The notes under the pieces: generated by a model | The model's input: the letters and a program-made list of their open reading frames with translations, nothing else | Databases searched by the model: none | Told to the model about the DNA's origin: nothing | Origin: Hermatobates lingyangjiaoensis | Taxonomy: Eukaryota > Arthropoda > Insecta > Hemiptera > Hermatobatidae | NCBI GenBank assembly: GCA_026182355.1 | Contig: JAPFBL010000236.1 | Location: forward strand, 372,001 to 436,000 | DNA length: 64,000 nucleotides | Reading direction: 5' to 3' | Made by a program: the position numbers and the translations under genes | Shown here: positions 22,599 to 35,144 of the stretch, in pieces | Numbering within the stretch: position 1 is the stretch's first letter | How the letters are laid out: each line of letters begins with the position of its first letter

Positions 22599-23590
22599 CT
22601 CTATATATAAAGTTCGTGACTTTGTTTGTTTGTTTACCTATTTCCCGTGGAGGTAGAGGCCTGAAATTAAATTATATAATTTATTACCTGAATAACGTCA
22701 AATAAAAGAAAATTATTACTATATTCCCAAAATTGGAGCCAGGGTAGCAAGTGTCTCACGCGCTTGCCGATAACAGTAGTGAAAATGTATTACATAAAAA
22801 TGTAACAAGCAATTTTTTTTAAATTTAATATTTGCGTAATATAAACATTGGTAATGAACTAAAGGCATGGGGCCAGGGTAGCCCACTCGCTTGCGTGCTC
22901 GCCGATGACAGTAGCGGAAACATAATTAAAAATAAAGGTAACAAAAAAAATTTATGAATTTAAAATTTGAATAATATAAACAATGATAATAAAGTAAAGG
23001 CATGGATCTAGAGTAGCCAGTCTCCTCTTGCGCACTCGCCGATGACAGTAGTGAATACGTATTATATATAAATGTAATAAAAAAAAAATATTAAAATTTG
23101 CGAAATATAAACACTGGTAAAAAGATAAAGGCATGGAGCCAGAGTAGTCCAAAGACTTGCTTGCTCGCTGATGACAGTAGTGCAAATGTATTATAAATAA
23201 ATGTAACAAAAAAAAAATTAAAATTTGCGAAATATAAACACTGGTAATAAAATAAAGGCATGGAGCCAGAGTAGCCCAAAGGGTTGCCTGGTTTCTGATG
23301 ACAGTAGTGCAAATGTATTGAATTGATGTTTTATTTATTTCTATGATAAATTAAATGATTTTTTTTTACTTTTAATTGCTTTTAATTTTGCTAAATATAC
23401 TTACTGTGAATATATCTTGAATCATGTTAAGAATACTATATCAAAAGCTCGGGCCATATAATAATCAATTTCCGTGCAGTAATAACAAGAAACAACAATT
23501 AATATTATCCCTGTCAATCATGTTCATTGAATTAATTTTAATACCTATTGTTAAAATTTCTGAGTGACAAAGGGTCACCGGGTAGTCTAG
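22599..23590 (+). mobile_element. Helentron-like non-autonomous element with internal tandem repeats
   Basis: The left end reads CTCTATATATAAAGTTCGTG followed by TTTGTTTGTTTGTTTACC. The right end reads GGGTCACCGGGTAGTCTAG. This paired end style is typical of Helentron/HINE elements, which often carry a central minisatellite. Here the centre (about 22,731-23,320) holds four to five units of 127-135 bp, each with AAAGGCATGG (22,861, 22,996, 23,127, 23,254) and GATGACAGTAG. There is no Rep/helicase coding, so it would be non-autonomous. The family call is inference; the tandem array is seen directly. Confidence 0.6.
22731..23320. repeat. Tandem repeat, 127-135 bp unit
   Basis: Four clear units plus a partial first unit. 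Unit length changes mainly through A/T runs. Each unit has a GC-rich half (GCCAGAGTAG ... GCTCGC.GATGACAGTAG) and an AT-rich half. Reverse-strand ORFs with repeated LHYCHQR words are readings of these units. Confidence 0.9.
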
Positions 23591-25221
23591 TTCCTTTATA
23601 TTTCAAAATCTTTATTTCTGTTACTTAGTTTGTTTTACTTCACAGTTTTGTTCCGTTCATTGTTAGAGACTATTTTATTTATTTATTCGTTACACTGTTT
23701 TATGGTTTAATTCTTTTTACAGTTATTTTATTAGTTGTAGTAATCATGTACTAAACCTAACCGATTCCTGGTTTAAAGAATTATTATCCCTAAATAAGTC
23801 AGTTTTACAGTCCATCCTGACTTTGTGCAGTACTATCTATCATTAACAGTGCTCCTAATGGATTGGCCCTGATCTGCTTTTCCTGTCCAGTTTCACTATT
23901 TCAGTTATTCTCCACAACATACTCAACTTACCCATATTTCATATCAACAAATAAGATTCCAATCTTTCAAAACTGTCTTTCATTATAAACATTTTATTAA
24001 CTTTGTCACTTTCTTCATTTAAGAAAAGTTAAAGGGTTGCTTTACATTGCTGGTAAACACCTCCATAAATCCAGTGACTTACTATTGTCAAAGTTGTTTT
24101 GTATTATTCTTATTTGAATTCTGCAATTTCGCTAACCTTCCAAACACCACCACCTTAGAAGGAGATGTTGTTTACGTAGAGAGAAACACCTCCCCTTTCG
24201 CTTTTCCTTTGACACTTCTCTTGCTACTGTATTTCACCGATACCTTTTTCAATCCAATCTAAACCTCAACATAATCTTAATCATAAATGCAATGAGTCTG
24301 AGAGAATGAGAAACATTTTTAACCTTTCTTTACGTTTTCCAAAATACAGTTACCAATTACTGTATTCAGTGTGATACATTCTAGGGGTGGGTTTATCAAC
24401 CACTATGTTAAGCCTACACATGAATAACCATAAGTCCTCGGAATAGAACTTTTCGCGTTTCTATACTCAGACTTACTTTTTTCAAAAAGTGAACCATATT
24501 AAGCTGGTTCAAGATGTTCAAATGTTCTGCAGGTTACTCAGGTTGAAATATTCTTGGAAACACATTGGTGCTGATGTGAATGATTCCGATTCAAAACTTC
24601 GTAATTCTCTAAAACTGCTTAAATACCTTTCCGCCCATGAAAGCTCTATCCCGCCCCATCTGCCCACTTAAAACCCACTTGAACTTTTTATACAATGCCC
24701 ATCTGTCGCAAAATTAAAGTAGATCATTTAAAACAGAAGTTCAAGGTCCGTGGTTGCCCTCCTAGCTGATAACCTTTCTAGCATGTTAGAGAGCCGTACA
24801 TGTTCCCTATTCCCCCGGAATAATAGATCATATTGATTTAGTACTCCCCATAAATGATTATTTCCCCGGAGCTCCTGGCTGCTTAAATTGATAAGTGTAC
24901 TTTATCCTATCCTATCCTACCCCTCTTACAATTCTTCAGTTTTTAATCAACGTCATTGAATCTGTTATGAAAGACCCTCCAATTTAGGTAACTTATTCTC
25001 TCATAGGTTTATTAAATTTCCATTTTCGTTATGGCAGAGAAACTGTTAAGTTGGCTTTCATCTTTTCACCTTACCACTTCTTTTCCTGAGGACTCCCGTT
25101 AAATAGGACGAAGTATGAATTTCAGAAATGGGACCAAGTTCTTTCAATGAAGACGTCCAAATTATGTTAACTTATTCACACATAGTGCTGCTAACTCTGA
25201 CAGAGACAACTAGTCTCCGTT
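23591..25221. other. Non-coding
   Basis: AT-rich, with a TATCC run at about 24,903-24,917. A 71-codon ORF at 24,047-24,262 ends in hydrophobic sequence but has no supporting features. Confidence 0.45.
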
Positions 25222-25335
25222 GTCAGTTTGATAGTGACTTTGACGAAGACCAGTTGGTTCGAAATCAAAAGTTGGTTAGGTTGAAAATCTTAGTCTCATT
25301 ATTAAATTTTTCATTGTAGTTTAGACATTGATATA
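25222..25335 (+). mobile_element. Old family A right arm
   Basis: AGTGACTTTGACGAAGACCAG, GGTTGAAAATCTTAGTCTC, then TTCATTGTAGTTTAGACATTG. Core CTGACGA has become TTGACGA. Confidence 0.6.
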
Positions 25336-26063
25336 AGTGTGTTATATCGACTTCGAAAAGCTTCTTCGTATTGAAGGTAGCTGGCTGAGGGGGCCCTTCA
25401 GAAGTGAGGTGGCCTCCTCTTATTTGAATGTGTCTGTCTATTACACACCATCAGGCTGTTGAGCAAAAGGTGTATGCCTTCGTACAGAGGTGCCCCACCA
25501 GCTAAAGGTAGACGTCTCTAATCCTTGACTAAAATTGCTCCATTGAGCGGATATTTGTAGGAAGGGTTCACTGTACTACTCAAATCAAGATAAGAAATGA
25601 CATGCTGGGTGGCATAGCCGTAAAAAAGTTGTCCTAACCAAACTAGAACACGTATTTAAATCCACATACATAAAATTCCCTACATGACTGTCAGCCTGTT
25701 TGCTATGCATCCCAATGACTTTATTAATCTTCATCAAATTGTTCATGTTAATGAGGATGACCGTAAGATGGTTTTAGAAAAGTCACACTGATTAGAAACC
25801 TATTATGGAGTCCATTTCATTAAGAAAAACACATTTAATTTAAATAATAGCGCGAATTATATAACATATATATCGAGGAATAACAACTTGTCTTTTTACA
25901 ATATCCTTGATAAATATTAGCATACTCACTTCATATCCTGACTGAAATTAAGTAAGAAAATATCTTTAACTAACGCAGGCAGCACTTTGTATTGTCAAAT
26001 ATACAAAGAAAAACGGCCAGATTGAACAACAAGAAACCAAGTACAGGTAAATATAGTGTGTTA
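25336..26063. other. Non-coding, locally GC-richer
   Basis: 25,370-25,560 is noticeably richer in G+C (GGCTGAGGGGGCCCTTC) than its surroundings. I recognise no family in it. Confidence 0.45.
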
Positions 26064-26200
26064 CAGTTGGGTTTTTGACTCTGACGAAGACCGCTTGTTA
26101 CGGTTGAAAGATCTTAGTCTTGTTTTCCCATTTCTTATTGTGGTTTGATCATTGATTGTTATTTCACGTGTTTATGTGAAATCTTTATATATATATATAT
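26064..26200 (+). mobile_element. Family A right arm, intact consensus
   Basis: Starts at GTTGGGTTTTTGACTCTGAC and runs through the hammerhead-like motif and TTGTGGTTTGATCATTG to TTATGTGAAATCTTTATATA. It has no left arm, so it is a single 5'-truncated copy whose truncation point matches that of many palindromes. Confidence 0.85.
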
Positions 26201-26206
26201 ATATAA

Positions 26207-26335
26207 TCATATTATCATATTTATCTTAAGCTTTAAAACCAATCATCGTTCATTCATCAAACCGTTCATCAACGTAAAAACTACATAAAATTCTAAAATG
26301 ACATTAAAATGTCAGCAAGGAATTATCTGCATCAT
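26207..26335. repeat. Dispersed repeat R3, copy a
   Basis: Shares TAAAACCAATCATCGTTCAT, CATCAACGTAAAAAC and AAATTCTAAAATGACAT with 44,755-44,905. Both copies follow a TA tract. Confidence 0.85.
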
Positions 26336-27799
26336 ATTTATACTGTTTAACGTTAGACCAAAGCTTCTTGTATGATAACAAGAAGATTTGCTGCCGATTT
26401 ACACCATATATGTTTGGTATATAAACATATATCAAAACGAAAAACTTGTTAATTTTATTACTGTTATAATTTTTTTGTATAGATAATTCAAAAAGAATCA
26501 TCCTTTTAATCCTGCAACTTAACCTTGATATTTAAAGAGATCTCAAGTTGAAATCAATTGAGCAACTTACTAATAGACTGGTGGGCAAAGAGGGAAAAGA
26601 TTCTTGTACTAAACCCCTTGTACAGAGCCTTTCCAGAAGAATTCACTAAACACTTCAATTGTAGACGCTGTTGTTTACAGAGGAAGCCAAATCCTTCCAG
26701 GACTGTCACTCTTACACGGCTCAATGACATTCAATTGAAAGACGAAAACCACGTAATAATATAAACTGACAAACTAAACAAAACGCTACAAATATTTACT
26801 TACTGACTCTAAAATCACAGAATTTCTGTAGTTCAGCAGTAGAAGGTCTGTAGAACTGCTAAGCACGTAGAAAGATTCGTTGGTCGTTGTTTGGCCCTCT
26901 TAAGGTTACTAGTTACTAGTGTTTCTTGCATATGAAAGTTTTCCTTAGTATATTCGTTAAAACACCCTTAAGTGCTACCTATTCTAGTAATTAACTAAAT
27001 TTCAGCCACTAACATGATATGAATAAGGTTAATATTTATCGGCAATATTCAACAAAATTCTAGTTGTACTGGGATTCGCTAGGATTGCATAGTTTGCTTC
27101 AATCAATCACGTCTTACAACTCAACTGATGTTTTGATGATGCCTGAGTGTTCCAGTTTTTGATTCGTTACTGCAGTCATGTTGCTCTGTAGCTGCTATCG
27201 TTTAATCAAACAACTCTACCATGAAGAGCTTCTGAGCTCCATTACTTGATATCCTCACGCTATTAATCACAGTCTCATTTCTCCATCATATATCAGTTCC
27301 ATTTTAAATATCTCTTTTTTTTTGTTAATAGACTTAGAAGAAAGTTTTCCAATGGCATTCCATTTTATGATGGCATCATATAATCCATGATCTCAACTTC
27401 ATTACATTAACTTTAGAGAATTCGAAGGTAAATAAAAGCAATTCAAATAAGCTATTTTAACATAAGTGCTTCATAATAGGGTTTGTAAAACAATGCAAGG
27501 TATTACCAAAATTGTACCCAAACGTCCGATCAACAAAAAGACGTTAAGAGGAGAAGGTTTAGCCCGCGAGGGAATCTGTTTCCACCTATCTATCTACTCT
27601 ATTACAAAAGTATAAATAATGAACAAGTAATGCCAAAATAGTATCATATCTTATTAAGGTGTTACCTATTTGAGTCACAATTAATTTGGTTGACTTACCT
27701 AAAACCTCAGAAAATAATCTGAACGAACATGCAACATTTTTAAATATAAAGCCATTTGGGAATACGTATGAAACCAATAGATACACAGAAAATATTATC
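26336..27799. other. Non-coding
   Basis: AT-rich. The 68-codon ORF at 26,558-26,764 has no recognised domain. Confidence 0.45.
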
Positions 27800-28015
27800 A
27801 ACGTCCAAACCACAATAAGAATTATTAAAAAGACTAAGATTTTTCAAACAAAACAAGTGGTCTTGGTTAGAGTTAAATCTCACCTCACTCTGACTTAGTT
27901 GAGATTTGACTCTGACGAAGACCTCTTGTCACGGTTGAAATATATTAGGTTATTTTCTGATTTCTAATTGCTGAACATGAATTTTTTATTTTACGTGATT
28001 ATTGTGAAATCTTTT
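27800..28015. mobile_element. Family A palindrome, diverged
   Basis: Left CCAAACCACAATAAGAATT ... GTGGTCTTGGTTAGAGT, right TTTGACTCTGACGAAGACCTC ... CACGGTTGAAATATATTAGG. AGATCT has changed to ATATAT, which remains self-complementary. The right arm ends GATTATTGTGAAATC. Confidence 0.7.
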
Positions 28016-30412
28016 TGTCTTAGAAAATATTATATATATAAGAAATCACTAAAGTCTCGTGACTAGGTTGGTAGAGTCACTACGGCTACATAACCTGAAG
28101 ATATAGACGGCTATATAGACGTGAGTTCCATGGATTGAACACTAGATTCTTTGGTATTCCAGACATTGTATTTCTGACACACCAAACAGTTAATAACACT
28201 AGTAGCTCATGAATCAATTAACCAAAAAAAAAAAAAAACCATCCCTTGATAGTTTCCAGGGTTCTGAATAAATCACTACACGCTCTGGATTAACTTTCCT
28301 TGTTTGGGCAAAGCGCTGATGGTATTCGTTCACTAATTTAATTTTTCTGACTTCTCTCCGTAGCTCATTATACAGTTTGAGATATCTTCCAGTATTATTA
28401 ATTTGATTGTTCATAACAGGTTACTCCTTAGTTATCATGATGGCTTCTGCTATTTCGAGTCCGTGGCGGTCCTTTCATGTAAAATTACCATGACAGTTAA
28501 AAACCTTTTGTGAATTTCAGATAATCTGATCTATAATCGATAGAAATCTAACTACTAGCTTTGAAGAAAATAGAAACATGCAACACTTCAATTTATTCTA
28601 AACCATATAATACAAACCTGTTAGGAAGCTATACAACTTTCATTTACCCCATTATAAATATATATTTGGATAAATTATAATTATTTAATATATCCATATG
28701 TGGTTCGACTTATTTGGATATACAATATATATCTAATATTTGCAGTAAAATTTAAATAAAAACAAAAAGTTGCAGAAGTGAACTTCATTTTAAAGCATTT
28801 TATAAATTAGAAAATTAGATTATTTTAGATATATAAATTTACATTAAATCCCAGCAGATATAATATTCATAATTTAAATTTCCCAGTTAATTTTTTGCCA
28901 TTCTGGAACAGTTTTCTGTTTTAACACTGCAGCATTATTTCTAAACCTGTCCCTCCATGCATATATTAATGTCGACTAAAAATGTAAAACTATTAGGATT
29001 TTAATCCAAATAGTAAGAACAGATTTTCACCAAATCACAAAAATAAGTTTTTTTTTATAAGTTTGCATATAAAATGCAATATTAGTAGGTATCAAGTTTT
29101 ATGCATCCTCTCACAGTTCATATTAACATAAATAAGAAATTTGGTAATTATAACACTATTTGTTTTTGAGATATCCTGTTCTCTATCTGTCTGTCTTACC
29201 CACAAACACACACTCAAACTAACACACAAATAAACAGATTGAAAAACCTATTTTATTGGACCGATTGCCATATAAACTAAGATAATATTGGAACATTAGA
29301 TATTTATAATCGAACTATAAATGATAACTTAAGTAGAATATATAGTTCGACTTAAGAACTATATCTTTCTTATTTCGTAAGAAAGATTTTTGAATTTTTA
29401 TGATGAATGCGATGCAGATAAGATAAATATCCATTGTTTTTGGGTTCTAGCCCTGAGGTTATCTTAAAATAAAGACAAAACTTTGGCAAAAAGGTGATTT
29501 CAAATAAATAACCCTGTCCAAATTCTGAAGAGAAGACGTATTTATTGGTAATTGTTATAAAGATAACAATACCTTTATTTTATAAATATATGTAAAAATC
29601 ATAAAGTGCAAGAACAGCAGTAGGAAATTACTGAGTGAAACAGACCTTCGAACAATACCGAATTAAAAAAGGTAGTATTTTTCGTAAAATTATAATTTTT
29701 TTTAAAGTTGCATAATATGTGTTAATGCCCTGATTTATACTTTTAAATAGTAGTACTAGAGTAAATGAGTGAGTGATATTTGTTTTGATTTGTTTTAACT
29801 GAAACATCGTTGCACCCTATCTTTTTTTTTCAAAATAGCACACTCAATAAGCTTAATTTAATTTTCCTCTTATGACAGAGCCCTCTAGACTTAGTTAAGT
29901 ATGTGTGGTTGTGGGGGGGGGGGGGGGGGCATTTGACTGTCAAATAAGCAAGCTCTTTATTATACTTGCATTATTCAAATTGCCCAATTGTGGGCTGCAA
30001 ACGGAGTTGACTTGTTCCTCCCACTCTTCTACCATCAAATATCTGGTTCTTTGTTTCAAAAGTCGGATCTGTTTTAAATTGATTTCAGACTTTAATACAA
30101 CCCAACACATAAAACGTAATTATTATATAGAAAAAACAAGATATTAAAAAAAAATAAGCGACATAGAAAATTCTTGAAAAGCATGTAATTGTTTCTTGAG
30201 AAACAGATTACATTATTATATATTTGCATTAATTTAATATACTACATGGTTTTTGATGTACCGTGTGATCAGAGCAAACTTTCCCGGTTCAACATTTATT
30301 GGGTGAAATGTGGGTATGCTTTGATAATTTTTTTAGCAATATGGACCTCGACCAGGTTCTTTGTAATGAAGTGTTCCCATTGAAGCAAAACTTAATGTCG
30401 TATTATACAGGA
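28016..30412. other. Non-coding
   Basis: AT-rich. A poly-G run lies at about 29,914-29,929. A reverse ORF at 28,214-28,414 is rich in Arg/Glu and mildly resembles PLE N-terminal regions, but not enough to call. Confidence 0.45.
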
Positions 30413-31345
30413 CAAGGTTAGCCCAGTGGCAACGTGATAACCTCAGGACTGGTAGATACGAGGTTCAATACGTATCTGACCCTCGATTTATCCACTCAGG
30501 AGATGAATATATCTGAGCAAGTCATCCCTCAGATAGACTGTAAGCTGTCGGTCCCGAGTCTGTACGATATCAGGTACTCGTTAAATTAATGGACAGGATT
30601 TCCAACATTGTAGTACAGTTTTAGGACTACCTTAGGGTTCTTAAGAACTTGGTCGTCCCCCTTCGAACAGGGCAATACCCGTTACCCCGGGACCACTGCT
30701 TGCTACTAATAGTCTTAATACCTAAGTACACGACTCATAGAGAGAGATTACAACTCTCTCATTGGCTAAACGCCACCTTTAAGGGCTAGTTATGAGAGCC
30801 TCTAAGATCTCCCGTTGGCTAACTGCCACCTGTACTGAACATAAAAGGGTTGGAAGGAGTGGTATCTAATCGTCCCCGCTCCGAGATCCCGTCAAGAGCC
30901 CCAGCCTCTACCAGACAAGTACCAGTTGTCCAGTCCAATCAGCTGAGTTCAAGGCCCACCCACTGGTAAGGATTTGGGGTCTCTAGCTACCCTGGATTCT
31001 AAGCAGGCAACCTCCCAAGAAGTTACTGCTTCTCACATAGTAACCCAACTTGGTTGAGAACCAACAGCCACTACGAGTCCAACTTCAGTTGGATGGAGAG
31101 AGAACCCTTCCATGGGCCCCCACCGCCCGTCGTGCCGACTTATTTTAAAAGTTTCGGATCAAACTCCGGAACAAAGGTCCTACTGAACCTGCTCAGCTAC
31201 AGGTAAGGTCAGTGGTCATTTTTGATCCTGGTTCAAAGAACCTGTGTATATATATAAGCCAATGCAGCCTACGGACATAGCTGCATGGCCCTACTAGGAG
31301 AGAGAGGTACTCGTTAAAGATTCCTACTCTAAATACATTTGAGTT
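30413..31345 (+). mobile_element. tRNA-derived SINE interrupted by a 719-bp insertion
   Basis: The head has A-box-like TAGCCCAGTGG (30,419-30,429) and B-box-like GAGGTTCAATA. The body contains AAGCTGTCGGTCCCGAGTC. At 30,572-30,585 the body reads AGGTACTCGTTAAA, and the same 14 bp returns at 31,305-31,318, after which the SINE resumes with GATTCCTACTCTAAATAC as in the copy at 2195-2510. The SINE is therefore split by an insertion with a 14-bp target duplication. Confidence 0.8.
30586..31304. mobile_element. 719-bp GC-richer insertion inside SINE
   Basis: Flanked by the 14-bp direct repeat AGGTACTCGTTAAA. It is clearly GC-richer than the window. It has two CCAAT-like elements (CATTGGCTAAACGCC, CGTTGGCTAACTGCC), a TATA-like ATAAAAGG at about 30,841, and a TATATATATAAG stretch near its right end. 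No ORF of note. A 14-bp duplication suggests target-primed integration. The promoter-like words would also suit an LTR, but LTR elements make 4-6 bp duplications. Identity unresolved. Confidence 0.6.
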
Positions 31346-31558
31346 AAACAAAGAAAGGATCTGCTCCCAATGTAGAATGTTCATGTGTGGTATCACAAAG
31401 GTTGCAGTAGCAATCTAATTTAATATCCTATTATAGGAACGCCCCTTAAAGTGTTTAAAATGATCATGCCTATTAGACAGTTAAGTGTTATTAGAGAGTG
31501 TTACCTAATGATGGTAACAAAACATTACCCTTGTGACTACATACATAAAATCTCATAT

Positions 31559-31816
31559 CTAACCGTTTTTCACGTAAGAAATATAACGAACTCTGACATC
31601 ATTTCGCCACAGTAGTATTCCGTGAGCAAGGTCTTTATTATTTCGATGACTTAACCATAATTGCAATAATTCTGATGTTTGCCCGTCACGTTGTTGAGTT
31701 AATCTGTGAGAGTGTTCAATAGGAGTATCTCGTTGCACTCGATGGTTGTTTCTAATACGTTTCTCATGCAATGTAAAGGATCTTTGTTCGGGCGTCTAAT
31801 TGGCGTTTGCATCTCT
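31559..31816 (-). pseudogene. Helitron-like ORF N-terminal scrap (tentative)
   Basis: On the minus strand the frame reads TPEQRSFTLHEKRIRNNHRV, followed closely by TPIEHSHRLTQQRDGQTSEL, about two 23-residue repeats. Such Arg/Glu-rich repeats occur in the N-terminal region of many Helitron/Helentron proteins. A TAG interrupts the frame just before the first repeat, and the frame ends at 31,559. No Rep or helicase motif is nearby. It could be an unrelated low-complexity protein fragment. Confidence 0.35.
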
Positions 31817-32210
31817 CTTTCATGAACATGTTTCAATTATATTCTCTCCTCACTAGTTTCAATTGCTTTTCTTTCATATAAGGATGTAACCAACAAAGAA
31901 ACTTTTAAATAAGAAGGAGAACATATTAGAAGCAATTATTTACACCCAATTATAAAATTGTAATCATTTGTTTCAATGGGAAAGTAATTGTAATAATTGT
32001 CTAATAACAGTTATTTCTTCGTTGAACGCGTAATTTGCAATTCTTTGTTAGCACTTCATTTTGACTTGTATTTGATTATCACTTTGTGTTTAATCGCCAC
32101 TAGCTTGCTTTTCTTGAGAACGATTGATTGGTTTGTCGACCACATTCAGGTGAACAGATCAGAGACTAAAACCTTAAACAGTCTTAACATACATTCAACT
32201 GCACTAAAAC

Positions 32211-32241
<31 letters not shown>

Positions 32242-34062
32242 TTATATATATTAAAACTTATAGGATATACATTTTAATAATGTATAGTACTTGAACTGAG
32301 GAAATTCTGGTGCAATTTCTGAAATTTTTTCATATTGAAAAGTAAATAGTGACACCCAAAAAAGTAGAATAAATTAATTTTTCCTATTTATGTTTGTTCA
32401 TTATAATTTAAATATTATAATTTTTAACTAGACTCATTTTGTAATTTTTTATTCTTAGAAATAAATTTGTTCAAAATATGTGGTTTGTTATTTGTCGTAC
32501 CTTGGAGTAGCATGCCTCTATTATAGACTTTTACCTATGTATGTCATTCATATTTATTATTATTCTACCATTATCACCAAAACTTCTTAATAACCGTGAA
32601 AAGTATGTGACAGCTTAGAAAACAAGTTTCCTCATAAAAAGAAGAATAACTCCTACCCGTCTTGGATCCAGACCGGTAAGGTATCTCAACAGTTAAAACA
32701 CTATTTTCGATAAAAGATTAAGGATAGCCTCGTTTTATAAAAAACGTCTTTAAAATTATTATGAATTTGATGGATGCGAATAGATAGGGGTCCAGGTGTT
32801 TACATCTTAACATGAGGAGGATGGCAACTATTATAATCAAAGTACTTGAGACAGGAGGTTTGAAGGGAACGTTAGGGTAAAACACCCACTGACCAAGGTT
32901 TGGAACAAAGTCAGGTAAAGAAATAAATCTGTTTCAAAATAGGGAGTGGACTATTAGAGGAATACATATTTAAGAAGTTTGGAAAGAAACATTCAACTCA
33001 TTATTACTATAGGTAAAATTTAGAGAATATCGTTAATCTAACCACACATTCAGGGGACTCGGTATTCGGTATACATTATTTCGTGGTCGTCTGGTCTTCT
33101 TGAATCATAAAATATTGTCAGTCTAGGGTTGGGCTTTCTATTTCAACAACAGCGTCTATGATGGATATGGTTGGGGAGTTCTTAGGGATAGGCTCTGAAC
33201 AAGGGGGTTTGGATGGGGTGGGATTTTCATGTCCTCATTGGCCATCAGTCTATTTGTGAATTCGTCAATTGATTCTAACCTGACGTCTCTTTGAATATCC
33301 ACATTCTGGCATACCAAGGTGACCCAGCCATAAAGCGTGCACATTTATTTTGAACTACTTGTATCAAGGTTTTATTTGTTCTTGCGGCTTGTAACCAGGT
33401 CGAGCATCCCCCCCCATTTAATAGAGATAAAATCTTAAAGGTGTGGTCTTTAAGAAAAAAACAAGGAACAAAAAAACAATCTGAAATGTAAAATCATAAT
33501 TCAGTATGACTAATGGTAGAGTGAAAACAAATAGCTTCAAGAGATAAAAAATGATTTAACGGGAGAATTTTAAAAATTACGTCTCCAATATCAGTTGCAT
33601 GTATGAGATATCTCAAATATAAGTCTCCAAAAAAAAATCCCCAATATGAGTCAATACCACACTATAACAGACGACACAAGTAATGAAAGATTTAATATTT
33701 TCCAAATAAAATACAATCCTTTTTAACCATGGATTATGAATATTTATTTTCATAATGATCTATCTTAGATGACTGAAAATAGTGAGAATATATTTTTTTT
33801 AACGAAAGAAACCTATAATAAAAATAATGAGCGTTGATGATTACACATATATTTGGATGTTTAGCGGGTGTACAGGAAGAGTGTTGTAGTGAAATCGCTA
33901 CTTGGCAAGTCAGGTTAACTTTCTGGTCCGGATCAAAGCACTGACTCGATTGTTATCTGATTTATATGCACACTTACTGGTTTATCAGGTATATAATCTA
34001 CAACATGAGGCCAGAAATCAGACATGACATTCAGTGAAAAGCCTCCAGACAACCTACCATCT
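31817..34062. other. Non-coding
   Basis: Contains (TA)n at 32,211-32,236. Nothing else recognised. ORFs at 31,997-32,254 and 33,156-33,344 lack domains. Confidence 0.45.
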
Positions 34063-34087
34063 ACAAAAAAAAAAAAAAAAAAAAAAA
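34063..34087. repeat. Poly-A run
   Basis: About 24 consecutive A after CATCTAC. It could be the tail of a retroposed sequence lying to its left, but I see no family there. Confidence 0.85.
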
Positions 34088-34497
34088 TTAAGAAAATCCC
34101 AATTTAAACTTGTTTAAGCCGAATTATCATATTAATGTACAAATGATGACCTTAAAACTTCAAGGATTAGAAATTTATAATTACGATCATATATTTGATT
34201 AAAACAAGTAATTATAATAAACGAATTAATATATCCAGCCGTACATCATGTTAACAAAGAAATCAGCTTAGTGATTTTCTCTCACATTCAAAACTTCAGT
34301 CATGTATTATATTCGACCTTTGAACCATCGGCTGTGGCAGCGTGCTCAATTACTACTACTTTTACATCTAACCTCCTTATGAAGAAAAATGGATCAACAT
34401 TAATAATAATTAAGTATAAAAATTGAAATAAAAAATTTATAGTTAAGTACTGAAAAATGAATAAATGAAAAATATAAATATATATATATATATAATT
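34088..34497. other. Non-coding
   Basis: AT-rich, ending in (TA)n at 34,476-34,494. Confidence 0.5.
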
Positions 34498-34680
34498 GTA
34501 AAAAGGAAACCGATCCAAAAGAACAACAAACGTTTCACGATGAATCACAAACACAGAACTAAGGAACAAACACACTTACTGTCTCTAATTTTCGGTTGAA
34601 CCGTCATCAGGAGTGTTGAGAAAGGGACACCAAGCGCACTTGTGAAGCGACGGTTGGAGATCAACAGTCTCCAACTGTAT
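34498..34680. mobile_element. Family B left arm with short return
   Basis: Outer end GATCCAAAAGAACAACAAACG, then ACACTTACTGTCTCTAATTTTCGG ... CCGTCATCAGGAG on the reverse strand. The centre folds at GGTTGGAGATCAACAGTCTCCAAC, after which only a few bases of the right arm remain before (TA)n. Confidence 0.75.
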
Positions 34681-34695
34681 ATATATATATATATA

Positions 34696-34862
34696 AAGAT
34701 TTTACATAAACACGTGAAATAACAATCAATGATCAAACCAAAATAAGAAATGGGAAAACAAGACTAAGATCTTTCAACCGTAACAAGCGGTCTTCGTTAG
34801 AGTCAAAAACCGAACTCAGTTTTGACTCTGGGTCAACTGACCTCATTTCTTCTTGTGGTTTG

Positions 34863-34866
<4 letters not shown>
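34696..34866. mobile_element. Family A palindrome, right arm deleted internally
   Basis: The left arm is complete from AAAGATTTTACATAAACACG. The right arm keeps TTTTGACTCTG and the outer TTCTTCTTGTGGTTTGATCA. It is followed by (TA)n 34,865-34,901 and then, tail to tail, by the next family A palindrome. Confidence 0.8.
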
Positions 34867-34904
<38 letters not shown>

Positions 34905-35144
34905 CAAACCACAATAAGAAATGGGAAAACAAGACTAAGATCTTTCAACCGCAACAAGCGGTCTTCGTCAGAGTCAAAAACCCAACTGAACACTAGATGC
35001 AGAAAACATCTGGTGAGGAGTTGAGAAGAGTGGGAGGGAAGAGTGGTATTTTAAAAGGGTGAAAGCACAGGAAAGGACTAATGTCCAGAAAGGGATGTTT
35101 GGGGAAACAAAGGAGTACAGTAAGAAAAAGTAAAAAACTATCCG

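Noticed and set aside
28214..28414. Reverse ORF with LRREVRKIK and ERVVIYS as a PLE N-terminal fragment
   Set aside because: Similarity is only compositional. No linked reverse transcriptase motif is found nearby.
30620..31200. Solo LTR or host promoter
   Set aside because: CCAAT- and TATA-like words are present, but the flanking duplication is 14 bp and no TG...CA ends are at those borders. Kept as an unclassified insertion.
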